Source: Neopestalotiopsis rosae (lineage: Eukaryota; Ascomycota; Sordariomycetes; Amphisphaeriales; Sporocadaceae). From it: a stretch of DNA of 64,000 bases. Under the pieces are notes generated by a model. That model had not been told where the DNA came from, did no database searches, and saw only the letters and a program-made list of their open reading frames with translations. Below are positions 1 to 10,825 of this stretch, piece by piece (the first letter of the stretch is position 1; each line of letters opens with the position of its first letter). The DNA is taken from contig JALGAS010000006.1 of the NCBI GenBank assembly GCA_023078685.1, positions 3,100,001-3,164,000 on the forward strand, read 5' to 3'. Both the position numbers and the translations under genes were made by a program.

Positions 1-1232
1 TCGAAGCCCGACGTGTCGACATCAACCTCACTATGACGATTGACAAGGCCTACGATGACCTGAAAATAGAGTTTCTAGATTTTGATCCGTCGCGTCTGCG
101 ACAGGTCTTGATCAACCTCCTCACCAACGCCTTGAAATTCACCAAGTCACAAGCAACGAGAAATGTTTCCATCAAGCTCAGCGCCTGCAAAGAGCGGCCA
201 ACGGACAACATTTCCTCCCTACAATATATCCCACACACAACCGACGCTTCACTCATTCAAGTCGAGCCGGAGAGAACCGACGCAGATGTGATATATCTTA
301 CATTCGAGGTCAAGGACACCGGACAAGGATTGACGGATGAGGAGAAGTCTTCGCTGTTCCAGCGCTTCGTACAGGCTTCTCCCAAGACTCATGTCAAGTA
401 CGGTGGCTCTGGATTGGGATTATTCATCAGCAAACGCTTGACTGAGATGCTCGGAGGACACATTGGTGTAGCTTCCCGGCCTGGTCATGGCTCCACGTTT
501 GCATTTTACATTGCGGCGATGGTCCCTGGACCTGAAGCTCTTCAGGAAGCAAGGGCAACCGCCAAGACCGTCGCTCCACCTATCCCGACTCCCACCAGCA
601 GTGTAGCTCCAAAGCACCAATTATCGGAGTCGACACGTCCCCAGACAGTCGCGCCTTCGGACAATATTGTCAGAGGCGTCCTCATCGTTGAGGACAATCT
701 TATTAATCAACAGATCACTCGTCGCGGTCTCGTAGATAAGGGCTACAGGATAGAAGTGGCGAACCATGGCATGGAAGCTCTAGAGAAGCTCAAACTCACC
801 AACCGCATGGATGGAGAATTCCCTCTTGATGTGGTCATGATGGATATGGAGATGCCGATCATGGACGGACTCAGCTGTACGCGAAGTATCAGAGATCTGG
901 AACGGGAAGGCAAACTCCGTGGCCCCCGTATCCCTATCATTGCAGTCTCGGCCAACGCTCGGATTGAACAAATCCAAGAGGCCAAGGCAGCTGGCTGTGA
1001 TGATGTGCTCGTCAAGCCATACAAGATCCCAGAACTCATCAAGGTCATGCAGAAACTTGCAAGGCGCATGGACGGACCACAGATTTCGCCGGTCGAGAAA
1101 ACATCACCGGTGGAGAACACGGAGTCTCCTCCAGCAGAAAATACTACGACGTCGAGCACGGGCAGGACAGAACGATCTGTCACTGAAAAAGCAGAAACGT
1201 CTGTCACCGAGCAAGAAGAGCCTGCCGCATGA
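1..1232 (+). CDS. Hybrid histidine kinase, C-terminal part (5' truncated by window edge)
   Basis: The frame is open from base 3, so the gene starts outside the window; the stop is at 1230-1232. The visible part begins in the kinase ATPase domain. The N-box lies near bases 84-150 (DPSRLRQVLINLLTNALKF), the G1 box has DTGQGL, the F box has LFQRFVQ and the G2 box has GGSGLGLFISKRL. A proline/threonine-rich linker (about 540-660) leads to a receiver domain (about 675-1070). That domain has the acidic VEDN start, the phospho-acceptor Asp in MMDMEMPIMDG and the conserved Lys in LVKPY. A charged repetitive tail rich in VEKTSP/ENTE ends the protein. Such kinases pass phosphate from His to their own receiver and on to an HPt protein. 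The HisKA and sensor domains are not visible, so the signal sensed cannot be named. Confidence 0.93.
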   Translation, partial: EARRVDINLTMTIDKAYDDLKIEFLDFDPSRLRQVLINLLTNALKFTKSQATRNVSIKLSACKERPTDNISSLQYIPHTTDASLIQVEPERTDADVIYLTFEVKDTGQGLTDEEKSSLFQRFVQASPKTHVKYGGSGLGLFISKRLTEMLGGHIGVASRPGHGSTFAFYIAAMVPGPEALQEARATAKTVAPPIPTPTSSVAPKHQLSESTRPQTVAPSDNIVRGVLIVEDNLINQQITRRGLVDKGYRIEVANHGMEALEKLKLTNRMDGEFPLDVVMMDMEMPIMDGLSCTRSIRDLEREGKLRGPRIPIIAVSANARIEQIQEAKAAGCDDVLVKPYKIPELIKVMQKLARRMDGPQISPVEKTSPVENTESPPAENTTTSSTGRTERSVTEKAETSVTEQEEPAA

Positions 1233-1915
1233 AGGTTTGGCAAGACGCGATCAAGGAGGGCTAGATTTCGGGAGAGGGCGCGGAACTTTCTGTGTTTCTG
1301 CTCACGTGATTGACGTCTGACGCCACTGCATTTTAGAAAAAAAGAAAAATGGAAAAGAGACAGGTCACGGCATAAGGGTATGGGGATTGGGCTTTGATCT
1401 ATGCAAAAAAATACTTATTAATGATACCCCGTTCGCGGCAGGGCACAATGCGTGCTTGGGAAAATTGGAATTCTTGATCAGGACAACAAGACGCAGTCAG
1501 ACTGTAAAACAGATACGTCTTGGACTTCTGGATTACATACTAAATATATATGATATTCACCTCTATCGGAGATCTTGTACTCATGCTGTACCCATAGTGC
1601 CACGCCGCCTGATCTGAAAAGAATGTTGAATTCGGCAAAGGAACACGAACTTTGATGGGCCAGGGAATTGGTCAAACGATCAAATGGACGAATGTGATCA
1701 GACGAGTCATTCAATGATGGAGCTTTTATAGAAATGGCTATTCTTCATTGTCGTGACTCCAGTAGTCAGGGCAGCGCTCCGCTGCAAGCTTCACAGGTGA
1801 GTAGCATTATGCTGCTGTAAAGTTCCAAAACAGACGATATTAGATAGCAAGCGATGCCAATATTCAAAAGCCAACCCACAGAAAACTTCCAATCCGTTTA
1901 TAGCGTGGCCTTTCA
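1233..1915. other. Intergenic region, 3' flanks of two facing genes
   Basis: This stretch separates the histidine kinase stop from the stop of the small minus-strand ORF. It contains an A-rich run just after 1335 and otherwise only short shadow frames. No RNA gene, repeat or convincing coding exon was seen. Confidence 0.5.
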
Positions 1916-2155
1916 TTATTTCTGCCAAGCATCCTTGCTCCTAGTCTCCGTGTCATGAGCGGTGAAATTGGAGGCGAGGGTAGAATCAGACACGTTCTTG
2001 AGTTGAGCAAAACCGCCGTGTGCTGTCGGTTGGGCTGCCGAGCCACTCCCTCGAAGCTTGGTGCCGGTGAAGAGGCCTTCCAGCTTGCTTGGTCGCTTGG
2101 ATGATGGGCTCTTGGGGAGTTGGTAGACGATTGGTGGTGGGTAGGAGGAAGCCAT
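1916..2155 (-). CDS. Small hypothetical protein, 79 aa
   Basis: A single open frame of 80 codons starts at the ATG on 2155-2153 and ends at 1916. An upstream in-frame start exists (2212) but gives an unlikely N-terminus. The protein starts MASSYPPPIVYQLPKSPSS, is rich in Pro, Ser and Lys, and has a glycine/threonine patch (LFTGTKLRGSG). It has no signal peptide and no membrane segment. Codon use and composition look coding, but the family was not recognised. It could be a conserved small fungal protein or a chance ORF. A family search or a transcript would decide. Confidence 0.42.
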   Translation of the reverse strand: MASSYPPPIVYQLPKSPSSKRPSKLEGLFTGTKLRGSGSAAQPTAHGGFAQLKNVSDSTLASNFTAHDTETRSKDAWQK

Positions 2156-3757
2156 TGTGCACGATTTTGGACTTTTTTCTTGTCTTGACGAGATGAGGAG
2201 GAGGATTTTCAATATTTGAACGAGAGCTAGTTTTTAAAGTTGTCATCGAATGACCTTTCTCACCCTTTGCCCTCACCTTGCATATTTATGAGAAATAGAA
2301 GTCCAAGCATTTGGGCGATCAGCAACGACTATAGCCGGGCGGAAGTGAGTCATGTGAGTGATGGTGTCAGCACCGTGGTGATATGTCAGATACTTCACCG
2401 ACATCATTGGCTCTCTCGGCAACTTGCATCGCGGATAGAAACATGTATGAAAATGGGCTAAACCTCGGAGATTCCGGAATATGTATCCATAAATCCGCGC
2501 CAGTGATGGTACACACGGTGATGCAATGTATCATACACTAACCTTGGTCGCGTACTAATAGTGGCGGTTCCCAAGCTATGTTGGCGAGACTTGGGGAGAC
2601 CGGGGCTTGTCTGGCCGGAGTTGTAGGCAAGTATGAGCGAGGATGAAGTTATTGCCAAGGATGTCTCTGAATAGTCGACAAGAGACTTTGTGTAATCGGA
2701 GGGCTACCCGTTGTTCCTGTGGCGAGGAATTCAACTCACGGGTAACGTACCCGCGCGCAGCACGAGGACCAATGCATGCACTAGCTGGGTGTTCTGGAAA
2801 TTAGCAGAGCTTTCGTTCTACTAGTAGTCGGTTTGCTAACTGCTGTGTTCCTGTTTGTAACCTCAAGATCAGAATGCGGAATGTCATATGTGAGAAAATC
2901 AAATCAGATCATAAGCAACCTCAACTTAAGGAGCCTCGAGATCGCCTAGCAGCCCGGCCTATATGATGGTCGTGACATGGGGTTTCCGTGCCCATCTCTT
3001 ATCAGCACAAGGTCTTTGCTGTGTGCCACAACGTTCGTGGTGTTGCAGGTGGCACTAACAAATTGATCATAGAAGATCTGTCTTGACTCTACGGACACTC
3101 GACCAGATCTTGAGCCGTTCAACATTGTTCCATGCTAAATGTTCTACCGGAACTTGCATAGTCTGCCACCCCCACCATTGTGAAAGCCGCTGCCGCTCTA
3201 GCATGGTCTATAGGGTTGCAAACTTGGCGACTACGTACCGATTTGTCCCAATGCGGCGAAATTCTGGGAGCCGTAAACTAACTGCGTCTGGTGTTGTTGG
3301 GTAAGCTAAGCTAGATCCGGAGTTAATGATGTTAGGCTACCATATTAGCGGCGGAGTATACTGAATACTAAATCGTGATGGGCAATCTTCGGATATAATC
3401 CCTGCAGAATGACCTGTCGGTGAGGTTCGCGAGGCATACCATGCAGACTCCTTTCTCCGCTTGGATGATGTACAGAAGCATCCCTAGATTTAGCAGGCGA
3501 GGTGTGGGCGAACGGATAGTGGTCGGGTAATCTACGGTACGCACCTGGGATTTCGGGCCGCTCACGCGGTGTCTAGCGTGCTCCAAAGGCTCAGTATTCG
3601 TATCGTGAACTGCTGACCGTGGACCTCGGGATCTGTAGAAATGGTGAAGGTCCTAACCGTCTCAAGTTTTATCCCACCTCTACTTTATAAGCACGTCTGA
3701 CCACCAAGTAAATATACATGTGAGGAGGATACGAGCCCAGACGATTGTCACACCAAA
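2156..3757. promoter_or_regulatory. Divergent intergenic region upstream of the acyltransferase
   Basis: About 1.6 kb lies between the starts of two divergent genes. A TATA-like element (tttataa, 3684-3690) sits about 70 nt upstream of the acyltransferase ATG at 3758 and fits a core promoter. No other gene or repeat was recognised. The short frames in it lack coding character. Confidence 0.45.
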
Positions 3758-5314
3758 ATGGGTATTCAAGGCATCATGTCCGACTCTTACGATGACTACA
3801 CCTGGCATCAAACGAGTCCGGAGATCTGGCAACGTGATGTCGATGAGATTGAGTTATTCTATTATTCCCTGGCAAAGCTATATGAAGGAACCGGGAAGAT
3901 GTTTTTCGCCATTACTGGGCACCTCTCGCTGAGGGTCGAGCTTCACGGACAGGCCCCCGATCTTGCGCGACAACGACTCAAGGCTGCATTGAGGAGAGGG
4001 TGGCAAGCGCTCCGTTATGAGCATCCCACCATCGCGTCGCAAGTCTCGCACGATGTATACACGGGCAGGGCTGTCAAGACCTACGAACTCTGCAACAGCA
4101 GAGATAAGCTGGATTCGTGGCTCAGAGAAACGCTCATTGAAACCCCTGGGGGGCAAACTGGAGAGGAATGGGCAAAGAGTAATCCCCCGGCACCACGACT
4201 AGCGACCATGTTCGTGTTGGAACCAACTGAGAAGCATATTTCCGATCCCAATACCATACGAATCGATTTGGTCTTTCGGTCCCCACATGAGATCATTGAC
4301 GGTGTCGGCACTCTTCATATGCTCAACAACTTTATGAAACTCGTCGGCAATGCATACAAGGACGCAGACGACTTCAAAGATCCCAACCTTGATGGCACGG
4401 AAACCGAGAACCTGAGTCCCCCCTTCCGCGTGGCAGCGAGCGTTCCTTTTGAATTGACGGAGCACCAACAAAAGCACCTGTCTGCGCAAAATACACAAAA
4501 GGCTGCGGCTGGCCAGGACGAGGGGGACATTCGGAACATAGGGCTTCATTTTGATGAGAACGGACCCAAAGTCCCAGGTTATCATCAACGTGTCGCCGTG
4601 GATTTCTCTCGGGAAGAAACAAAGTCGATCCTGGCGGCTTGCAAAAGACTCGATATTACCGTGACTCATGCCTTCCATACTGCCATTGCTCTGGCCATCA
4701 GCGATCTTCAGGAGCAAACAGATCACCCACAAAGAGTTCGTTACGTCAATTACATCCTCAGAAACGAGCGGAACAGCTGCAACTCTCCATATAACACCTC
4801 AAGACACGCTGTTTCGGTATATCATTCGGTTTCGGGCCGTGCTCTAACGGTGAACATGGTTGTACCCCCTAGTACAAGCACTACCACGGCGGACGAGGCG
4901 ACCAAAGAGTTCCGCTCGGCGTTGGACGAGATCAAAAGTTTTTACAGTGAAGTTCGAGACGATGCCGATCACTACGCCTTGTGTCTGCCGATATGGAGCG
5001 CGGCGACTCCGGAATTGCCACAGAGCGGCTACTCACCCCCGATCCCGCTTCCGAACGCGAAGCCGACCGTATCCATCTCCAGCATGGGCGCTATTGACAA
5101 CATCATAGAGCAGAGGCATGGAGACATCACGGTGCATAATCCTTGGGTCACTGGAGAAGAGCTCGGGACTGGCCTTGGCTTGTTTCTGGGCACTTTTGAT
5201 GGTGAAATGTGTCTAAGTGCAGCTTACAATGATGCTTGGCACACGGAATACGAGGTTCTGGGTTTCTTGCAACGATGTACAGAAACTGTGCGTGCTGGTC
5301 TTGTGGTTTCCTGA
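3758..5314 (+). CDS. Condensation/BAHD-type acyltransferase (Tri3-like)
   Basis: This is an intronless frame of 519 codons (518 aa). It starts at the ATG on 3758; a second in-frame ATG at 3776 (MSDSYDD) is an alternative. The catalytic signature HxxxDG is present as HEIIDG (His177, Asp181, Gly182). The flanking text resembles the fungal acetyltransferases that esterify hydroxylated secondary metabolites, such as trichothecene 15-O-acetyltransferase. Length (about 510 aa) also fits that group. No signal peptide is seen, so a cytosolic enzyme is expected. It is followed in convergent orientation by an MFS exporter and then a P450, which suggests a small modification/export set in which the P450 adds a hydroxyl and this enzyme acylates it. 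The substrate cannot be told from the sequence. Confidence 0.85.
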   Translation: MGIQGIMSDSYDDYTWHQTSPEIWQRDVDEIELFYYSLAKLYEGTGKMFFAITGHLSLRVELHGQAPDLARQRLKAALRRGWQALRYEHPTIASQVSHDVYTGRAVKTYELCNSRDKLDSWLRETLIETPGGQTGEEWAKSNPPAPRLATMFVLEPTEKHISDPNTIRIDLVFRSPHEIIDGVGTLHMLNNFMKLVGNAYKDADDFKDPNLDGTETENLSPPFRVAASVPFELTEHQQKHLSAQNTQKAAAGQDEGDIRNIGLHFDENGPKVPGYHQRVAVDFSREETKSILAACKRLDITVTHAFHTAIALAISDLQEQTDHPQRVRYVNYILRNERNSCNSPYNTSRHAVSVYHSVSGRALTVNMVVPPSTSTTTADEATKEFRSALDEIKSFYSEVRDDADHYALCLPIWSAATPELPQSGYSPPIPLPNAKPTVSISSMGAIDNIIEQRHGDITVHNPWVTGEELGTGLGLFLGTFDGEMCLSAAYNDAWHTEYEVLGFLQRCTETVRAGLVVS

Positions 5315-5390
5315 GCACCATTGGCTTCGAGAGGAGAATCTACTCCTTTTGGCAAGTTGTACCAACTGGGGTTATGGCGCCTGCATATGT

Positions 5391-5421
5391 GCACTGCAAT
5401 TTCAATGCTCCCGAGGGTCTC
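5391..5421 (-). repeat. Short hairpin repeat, copy 1
   Basis: Read on the minus strand this is a small GC stem-loop followed by TTGAAATTGCAGTGCAC. It resembles copies at 5464-5500, 28308-28345 and 28590-28623. Confidence 0.5.
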
Positions 5422-5463
5422 AATTGGCGGAGAGGCCAATTGACTTTGCCGAAAATTAGAAAC

Positions 5464-5500
5464 ATTCACTGCAATTTTAGCCCCCTCAAAGGGCGCGGGG
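5464..5500 (-). repeat. Short hairpin repeat, copy 2
   Basis: On the minus strand a stem-loop (CCCTTTGAGGG) is followed by GGCTAAAATTGCAGTGAAT. The same layout is seen at 28590-28623, 23 kb away. Confidence 0.55.
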
Positions 5501-5725
5501 GTGATGCACAGTGAGATCTTGGACTGTTTAATCATCACCTTGATTTCTCCTCCCAGCAAACCTTAATTCTTTGAGCGAGACTAAACAGGAACCTAAGATG
5601 AATATTCCTGATAATAGCTGAAGGAATTTCGTTTTCATGTACTGATCAGCGTGACATTATTGCCTTGCACGAGTTGGTAGACGTTGAACTACAACAATTG
5701 CATACCATAAAGCTTTGTCTAGTAT

Positions 5726-7669
5726 CTAGCATTCATGCTCTCTTGTCTGAGTAGAGTCTTCTTGATTTGTTTTGACTTCAATCTTGCGCCATTCCAATGC
5801 AAAGCTTAGCAACGCCGCGACGACACAAACGGCCGTGGTAATATACTGTGCAATAATTCGAGTCAGCCTCGGAAACGGAGTGAGACTTGAGCCAGAGGGG
5901 GGGAACCTTACAAACATTTCTGTCAATGCCTGATTATATGCTTGTAGAAAACCTGGCATGGACACCGCTGGGATCAAAGCTCGGATACCTGTCACACCAG
6001 CCTTGACTACCAAGTCAACATCGACTTCAGGGGCATAACGATGGAGTAGCTCGGGAAGCCTGTTATTGAAGACCGTTTGACACACGGAGACAGAGACGGC
6101 AATGCCAAGCTGCATGAACAGATTCATGACTCCGAGGGACACGGCATTGTCGACCAACGGCACGAACTCTTGCACATTGGTTATCGGCTACAGCGGTGAA
6201 AGACGATTAGCGCATGTATGAAAGGAGCCCACTTGGTGGTTCCAGGAATCAACCCACCACTTGAAATGCTATACCCCGACCAACACTTATGATAATCTGA
6301 TAGCCAACCCACTGACCAATTGATGTGTCAGGCTTCAAGGTTGTGAGTAAACCAGACCCTATGCCGGCAAGGCCGCTTCCCACTATCGCCCATGGAGGGA
6401 TATATCGTAATTTCCGTACAAGAGCACCAAAGGTGATGAGAGAAAGAACCATGGTAATCAGGGACGGAAGGAAATGAACGGCGCTCTCGCGAGGGCTGTC
6501 GCCCTTGATAGCCTGGAACCATATTGGTAAGAAGAAAGGAATCGCTTGCGAAGCGCCCCCCTGAAGAAACATGAGGACGCTGCCGACGTAGACAGACCGT
6601 CTGCTCAAGCACGACGGGGGAATGAGAGCATCTTCTCCCTTTCGTCCAACCCACCAGCAGAAGATTGTCAAGACGACTATACCACCACAGACAAGGCCAA
6701 GTATCTTAGGCGAGGACCAAGACATGGAGCTACCGCCCCAATTGATCGCTAGCAGCAGCATGGTCACAGCAGCAGTGAAAAGACAGAAGCCGGGAAAGTC
6801 CAGCGTCCGTGGTAGTGCCCGAACGGCGCGCCGGAAGGACGGCTTGTCGCTTGTGTCGGGGAGTGACATGAGGGACGTAACGAGTACAATGGCACCGCCC
6901 ATAATGATGAGCATCCAAAAGCCTGATTTCCAATTAAAAATGAGATCCTATTGGCAAGATTTCCAGAGAGTAGCAAACTTACACCAACGCCACCCGATGC
7001 GGTCTACAATGACTCCAGCAATGATTGGCCCCGTCATAGATCCTACCGATATCATGGACATGGCAACCGCTGTGACGAGGGGCCGTATCTCTGGCGCGAC
7101 ACCAGACCCGATCATGAGAAGCGAGCCGCCAAACTGGCCGGCAGACCCAAGGCCGTTTACTGCTCTTCCCGCGATGAACATTGGACTCGAGGATGCGAGG
7201 GCGCATATCAACAGGCCGGCCTCAAACAGAGCCAGAGAGCTCAAATAGACAACCTTTAGTGATATCTGTTCGTACAGTTTGCTGACAACGGGAGTAAAGA
7301 CACATCTTGTCACACATAAAGTCAGAATATACGTGCCTGTTGGTCATGGGGGGAAAAGGCTTACAGCGCCAAAACGTATGCCGATTCATACCACGATATG
7401 TCCGCGACGGCGCCGAATTCGTTGGTCAATGTCGGACTGAGTGTCGACAGGATGGTGAGCTCCAATGCTACGAGGTAGATGCCCAGGTAGATACCAGCTA
7501 ATAGTAACCAGAGTTTCGGGCCATGCAACACAACAGGTGACGCCGTGTCGTCTTCTTGAGCGGCGTGAGGTTGAACGCGCTCCTTGCCTTCATTGAGGGT
7601 ATGGACGTCGGCCGCAGTACCATCCCCTCGAGCCACGGGTACACGCTCTTCTTCTTGCCCAACTTCCAT
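5726..7669 (-). CDS. MFS multidrug-type exporter (14-TM, DHA family)
   Basis: Five exons give 562 aa: 7669-7365, 7305-6983, 6922-6258, 6187-5912 and 5845-5726. All introns are 59-71 nt GT-AG, and the exon sum divides by three. The exon 3 donor could shift by one codon. A soluble acidic N-terminus precedes the first membrane helix. A variant of the LDxTIV motif (LELTILSTLSPTL) and motif C (GSMTGPIIAGVIVDRIGWRW) mark the drug:proton antiporter families. The protein is expected in the plasma membrane, exporting a small molecule. It lies between an acyltransferase and a P450, which fits export or self-protection for a shared metabolite. The substrate is unknown. Confidence 0.88.
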
Positions 7670-8401
7670 TTTCGAGAAATGTTGATGAGTTGAAAAAAGT
7701 AGTACTGTAGTTGGTAGCCAAACTGGAAATGGCGACGCGCTCCATTGTTATTTGGCCGTGTCTAGGACGAAACGCTGAAAGTGGTCCGTCAAACAAGCCT
7801 TTCTGTGCCACGATGCTGCCTAATCGCAAGCGAGATCATGTTCGCGTTATGCTCCTTGCCTCGATGCGGAAGCTGAACGAGAATATGGTCTGATGCAATG
7901 GCCGTGACCGAGCAGCTTCCAGGTGACATAAACGCGGCGTATACATCTCCATGACTCTTACATTTGCGACACGTATAATTTTATATGCGAGACTGGTGCT
8001 GACACTTACATCAGGGCAAGATGCGACTGTTCTACAATCTCAGGAACTGATGCCAATGCGTCAGGGCGAGATGAACTCGGCTACAGGGGTATCCCCACAC
8101 GCGCGTTCAGAAGAAACTCTAAAATCCCCAGGCTCCAGGACCCTTCAGATCTCCCCAGAAGCTCAAGACTTGGCGCTTAGCACAGAACCCAGCCGCTCCC
8201 ACATTGCACCATGACCACGCGTTGGTAGAATCGACCATGAACACTCGATCCATCTTTGTTCATGTTCAATATTTTTCACGTGTTCAAGGCGTCGTTGATG
8301 TCTATTTTAAGAGTCTATCTTGACCCAACGTGCTGGCATCCTTATGTATTTAGCTCCTCTTTACTTTGGATTATCGCTAAGAGTGCTCCCCTAAAAGAGT
8401 C
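7670..8401. other. Intergenic region upstream of the MFS gene
   Basis: This stretch is the 5' flank of the MFS gene and the 3' flank of the P450 gene, both on the minus strand. No coding exon, RNA gene or repeat was recognised. Confidence 0.45.
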
Positions 8402-10122
8402 CTAGAATATCTCTCTGGGGATGAAAGTCAAATTGGGTCCATCATGCTCACCCACAAAGGCATCATACAACTGAAACTCGTCCACACGAATGCGCAAGTC
8501 CCCATCCCAACCTCCGGGACCACCACCGCCGAGCTTCCCTGATTCTCCAGGCGCCTGCTTGAAGTCGAAGTACCAGAGCGTCTTTGCCAGGACCAAGCTC
8601 ATTTCCATGTACGCCATCGTCTTGCCCAGACACATGGTTTCACCAAACGAGAAGGGAATGAAAGCCTCTCCCATTTTTGCCAGTCTCTCCGGATCAGTAT
8701 CGTCGAGCCAGCGCTCAGGACGGAATGCGAACGGCTCAGGGAAATACTCCTCATTGTGCATAAGGCAGTACGCGCTGATCGCCACAAGAGTCCCGGCGGG
8801 AACGACATGGCCGTCAATGACACAGGGCTCTTTGGACGACAGATGGGGGTCCACTTCGCGCCAGGGCATTACCGTTGCGGGCGGCGACATGCGGAGCGTC
8901 TCGTCAATGACGGCACGTAGATACTTGCAACCGAGGAGCTGAGGTCCGCCCTGTATGAGGGACCCGTCTGAGAAAGTTTCGCGAATTTCGGCGGCAAGGC
9001 GAGCGTAGACGTGAGGGTGGCGAGACAAGTAGAAGAAGGCAGCGCTCAGGGCGCAAGAGGTTGTCTGACCGCCTGCGGGGAAGAAGAACAGAGCCTCTGA
9101 CCATATTTGGCTCTTTACAATCGAGTCAGATGTTGCTGATTCGGATTCGCCATGGCTTGTTGAAGCAATGGCCCAAAAGTCGTGCCTCCCCGCATTCTCT
9201 TCAATGGCCGCTCGCCTTTTGATGATATTCTTGATGATGCCCCCCGCCGTTAGCATCTTGGGCATGTTGAAGAGCATGACGAGCTTATTCAAGGCCCGAA
9301 TGGCGGGCCAAGCCATGTACACACTGTGAATCGTGTTCATGTGCAGGAAGATGTCAATTAGGACTCTGTTCTCCGGCTCGGTCTGCGACTTGAGGTCGAC
9401 CCCGAAGCCGAGCTGGACGGCAATGTCGCTGGCAAGCCGTTCGCACAGGGGCGTCATGTTGACCGGGCCAGCCTCGGCAGCCTCGAGGACCTTTCGGAGA
9501 AAGATATCGACCTCGGCACGCATCGCCGGCTCAGACCTTTGCAGGGACTGGCTAGAAAGGGCACGTCCGTAGACATTGCGCTTCATGCGGTGAGGTCCCG
9601 GGTCCACCGTCCCCAGGACATGCGGGACAGGACTGAATGACGTGAACGTGTAAACGTGTGATTTGTGAATCGAGGCATGTTGACTTAAATCTGTTTACAA
9701 TGTCAGTAGATTGCTTGCCAGGATGCTAGGCCATGAGAATATGGAATAGGCGCTGTATTATGTATTTACCGCGAAGAGCCGCCACCGTATTGAAGACAAG
9801 ACGATTGGGTCCTTGTCTATATACGGGACCATATTTTCGAAGGTCGGAATGCGCTTTAAGATGGAGTCGTTTACGCTTCACCTGGTAACCACCGTAGGCA
9901 TCGGTGAGCTTGGCGATGAAGGGGCCGGGGTAGCCTCGAAGAGGGTGGAACGCGAGCCGGTAAGTCCCGATGAAAAGTGCCTTCAGTTGACAATCTGTTA
10001 GCTGCCGAAAAGACCTGAATACAGTCAATTGGGTTAGTTCACAGCTGGCATGTTCTTACCAGCGGTAAAATTATGGCCACCGCGTATTTCGCTGCACCGA
10101 GAAGCGCATGGATTAGCTCCAT
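8402..10122 (-). CDS. Cytochrome P450 monooxygenase
   Basis: Three exons give 520 aa: 10122-10060, 9980-9770 and 9690-8402. The short first exon codes a hydrophobic anchor (MELIHALLGAAKYAVAIILPL). Intron 1 ends at CTGAAG, with a CTAAC branch site just upstream, and the third exon continues the alignment (ALRDLSQHASIHKS). Family motifs are present: ExxR as ETLR, the PERF-like FRPERW and the haem loop FSFGETMCLG with Cys445 as thiolate ligand. The I-helix reads AGGQTT, with Gln where Asp/Glu is usual. The enzyme is expected in the ER membrane, using a reductase partner to hydroxylate a lipophilic substrate. It neighbours the MFS and acyltransferase genes. Confidence 0.9.
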
Positions 10123-10636
10123 GGTTTGTTGGTGGCTTCTCCCGCTGTGAGGACGAGGCCCGCTGTTATTATTCACGTTTCAAAATGCTGAGTATCTGGA
10201 AGAGCTGCTATGAATGTCGACCCAGCCATAAAGAGGCCAACAGAGGGCAGAGATGAAAACGTCTCGCAGCCTTTGTGAGGATTTTGTTTCCCAGTGGGAT
10301 AAGTGTTGGTAGTGGCATCTGCTTTCTGCGCCACGAGCTTGCATAATCATATGCAAGGATTGTGTTGGCACGGGAGGCATGCTGCACGGCCGTTCTGGTA
10401 GGTATAGAACACCCGATCGAGGGGTTCTTGGGCGAAAGGCTTGGTAATTATAGTGAACGATAAGCTTTCCGAACTATAGTAGTGTCTGGTCGTCGCAATG
10501 GTATCTATTCCTAAAGTAAATGAATGTGTACAGAGTGCCGGCTTCCTTGAGCTGCGCATTGGGAGGAAAGATAGGTCCCACATAGCTATGCCCTAGTATC
10601 ATACCCTGCCAACCATACCGGGCCCTCAGACCATCT
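10123..10636. other. Intergenic region upstream of the P450 gene
   Basis: This lies between the P450 start and the stop of the broken DUF3176 gene. Only short frames without coding character are present. Confidence 0.4.
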
Positions 10637-10689
10637 TCAGGGTTCTTTGGAGGGCACTTTATGAGTTTGGGCAATGCTTCTCATTTCTC

Positions 10690-10825
10690 CTACAGTCTTT
10701 ACTCCTTCGTGAGGTACCTTATCCGCCACCCCCATTCCAAAGAACATCACAGCCAGTGCCGAGGTCTTCCAAGCTGAAAAGTGTTTCTTTTTTGAAGCTG
10801 TCAAGACTGCGAAAACGAAAATGTT
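10690..10825 (-). repeat. Inverted repeat pair B, left copy
   Basis: These 136 bp code the last membrane part of the DUF3176 gene. They recur inverted at 12713-12848 with a single visible mismatch, so unlike the larger arms they are not mutated. Confidence 0.85.

Larger units (their letters stand above)
5315..5725. other. Convergent intergenic region with two copies of a short hairpin repeat
   Basis: This lies between the acyltransferase stop and the MFS stop. It contains two minus-strand copies (5391-5421 and 5464-5500) of a repeat also found at 28.3-28.6 kb. It therefore has a likely mobile or repetitive origin, with no coding role apparent. Confidence 0.5.

Noticed and set aside
743..1243. 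Minus-strand frame of 167 codons opposite the histidine kinase
   Set aside because: It is a shadow of the receiver domain coding strand, with no domain of its own.
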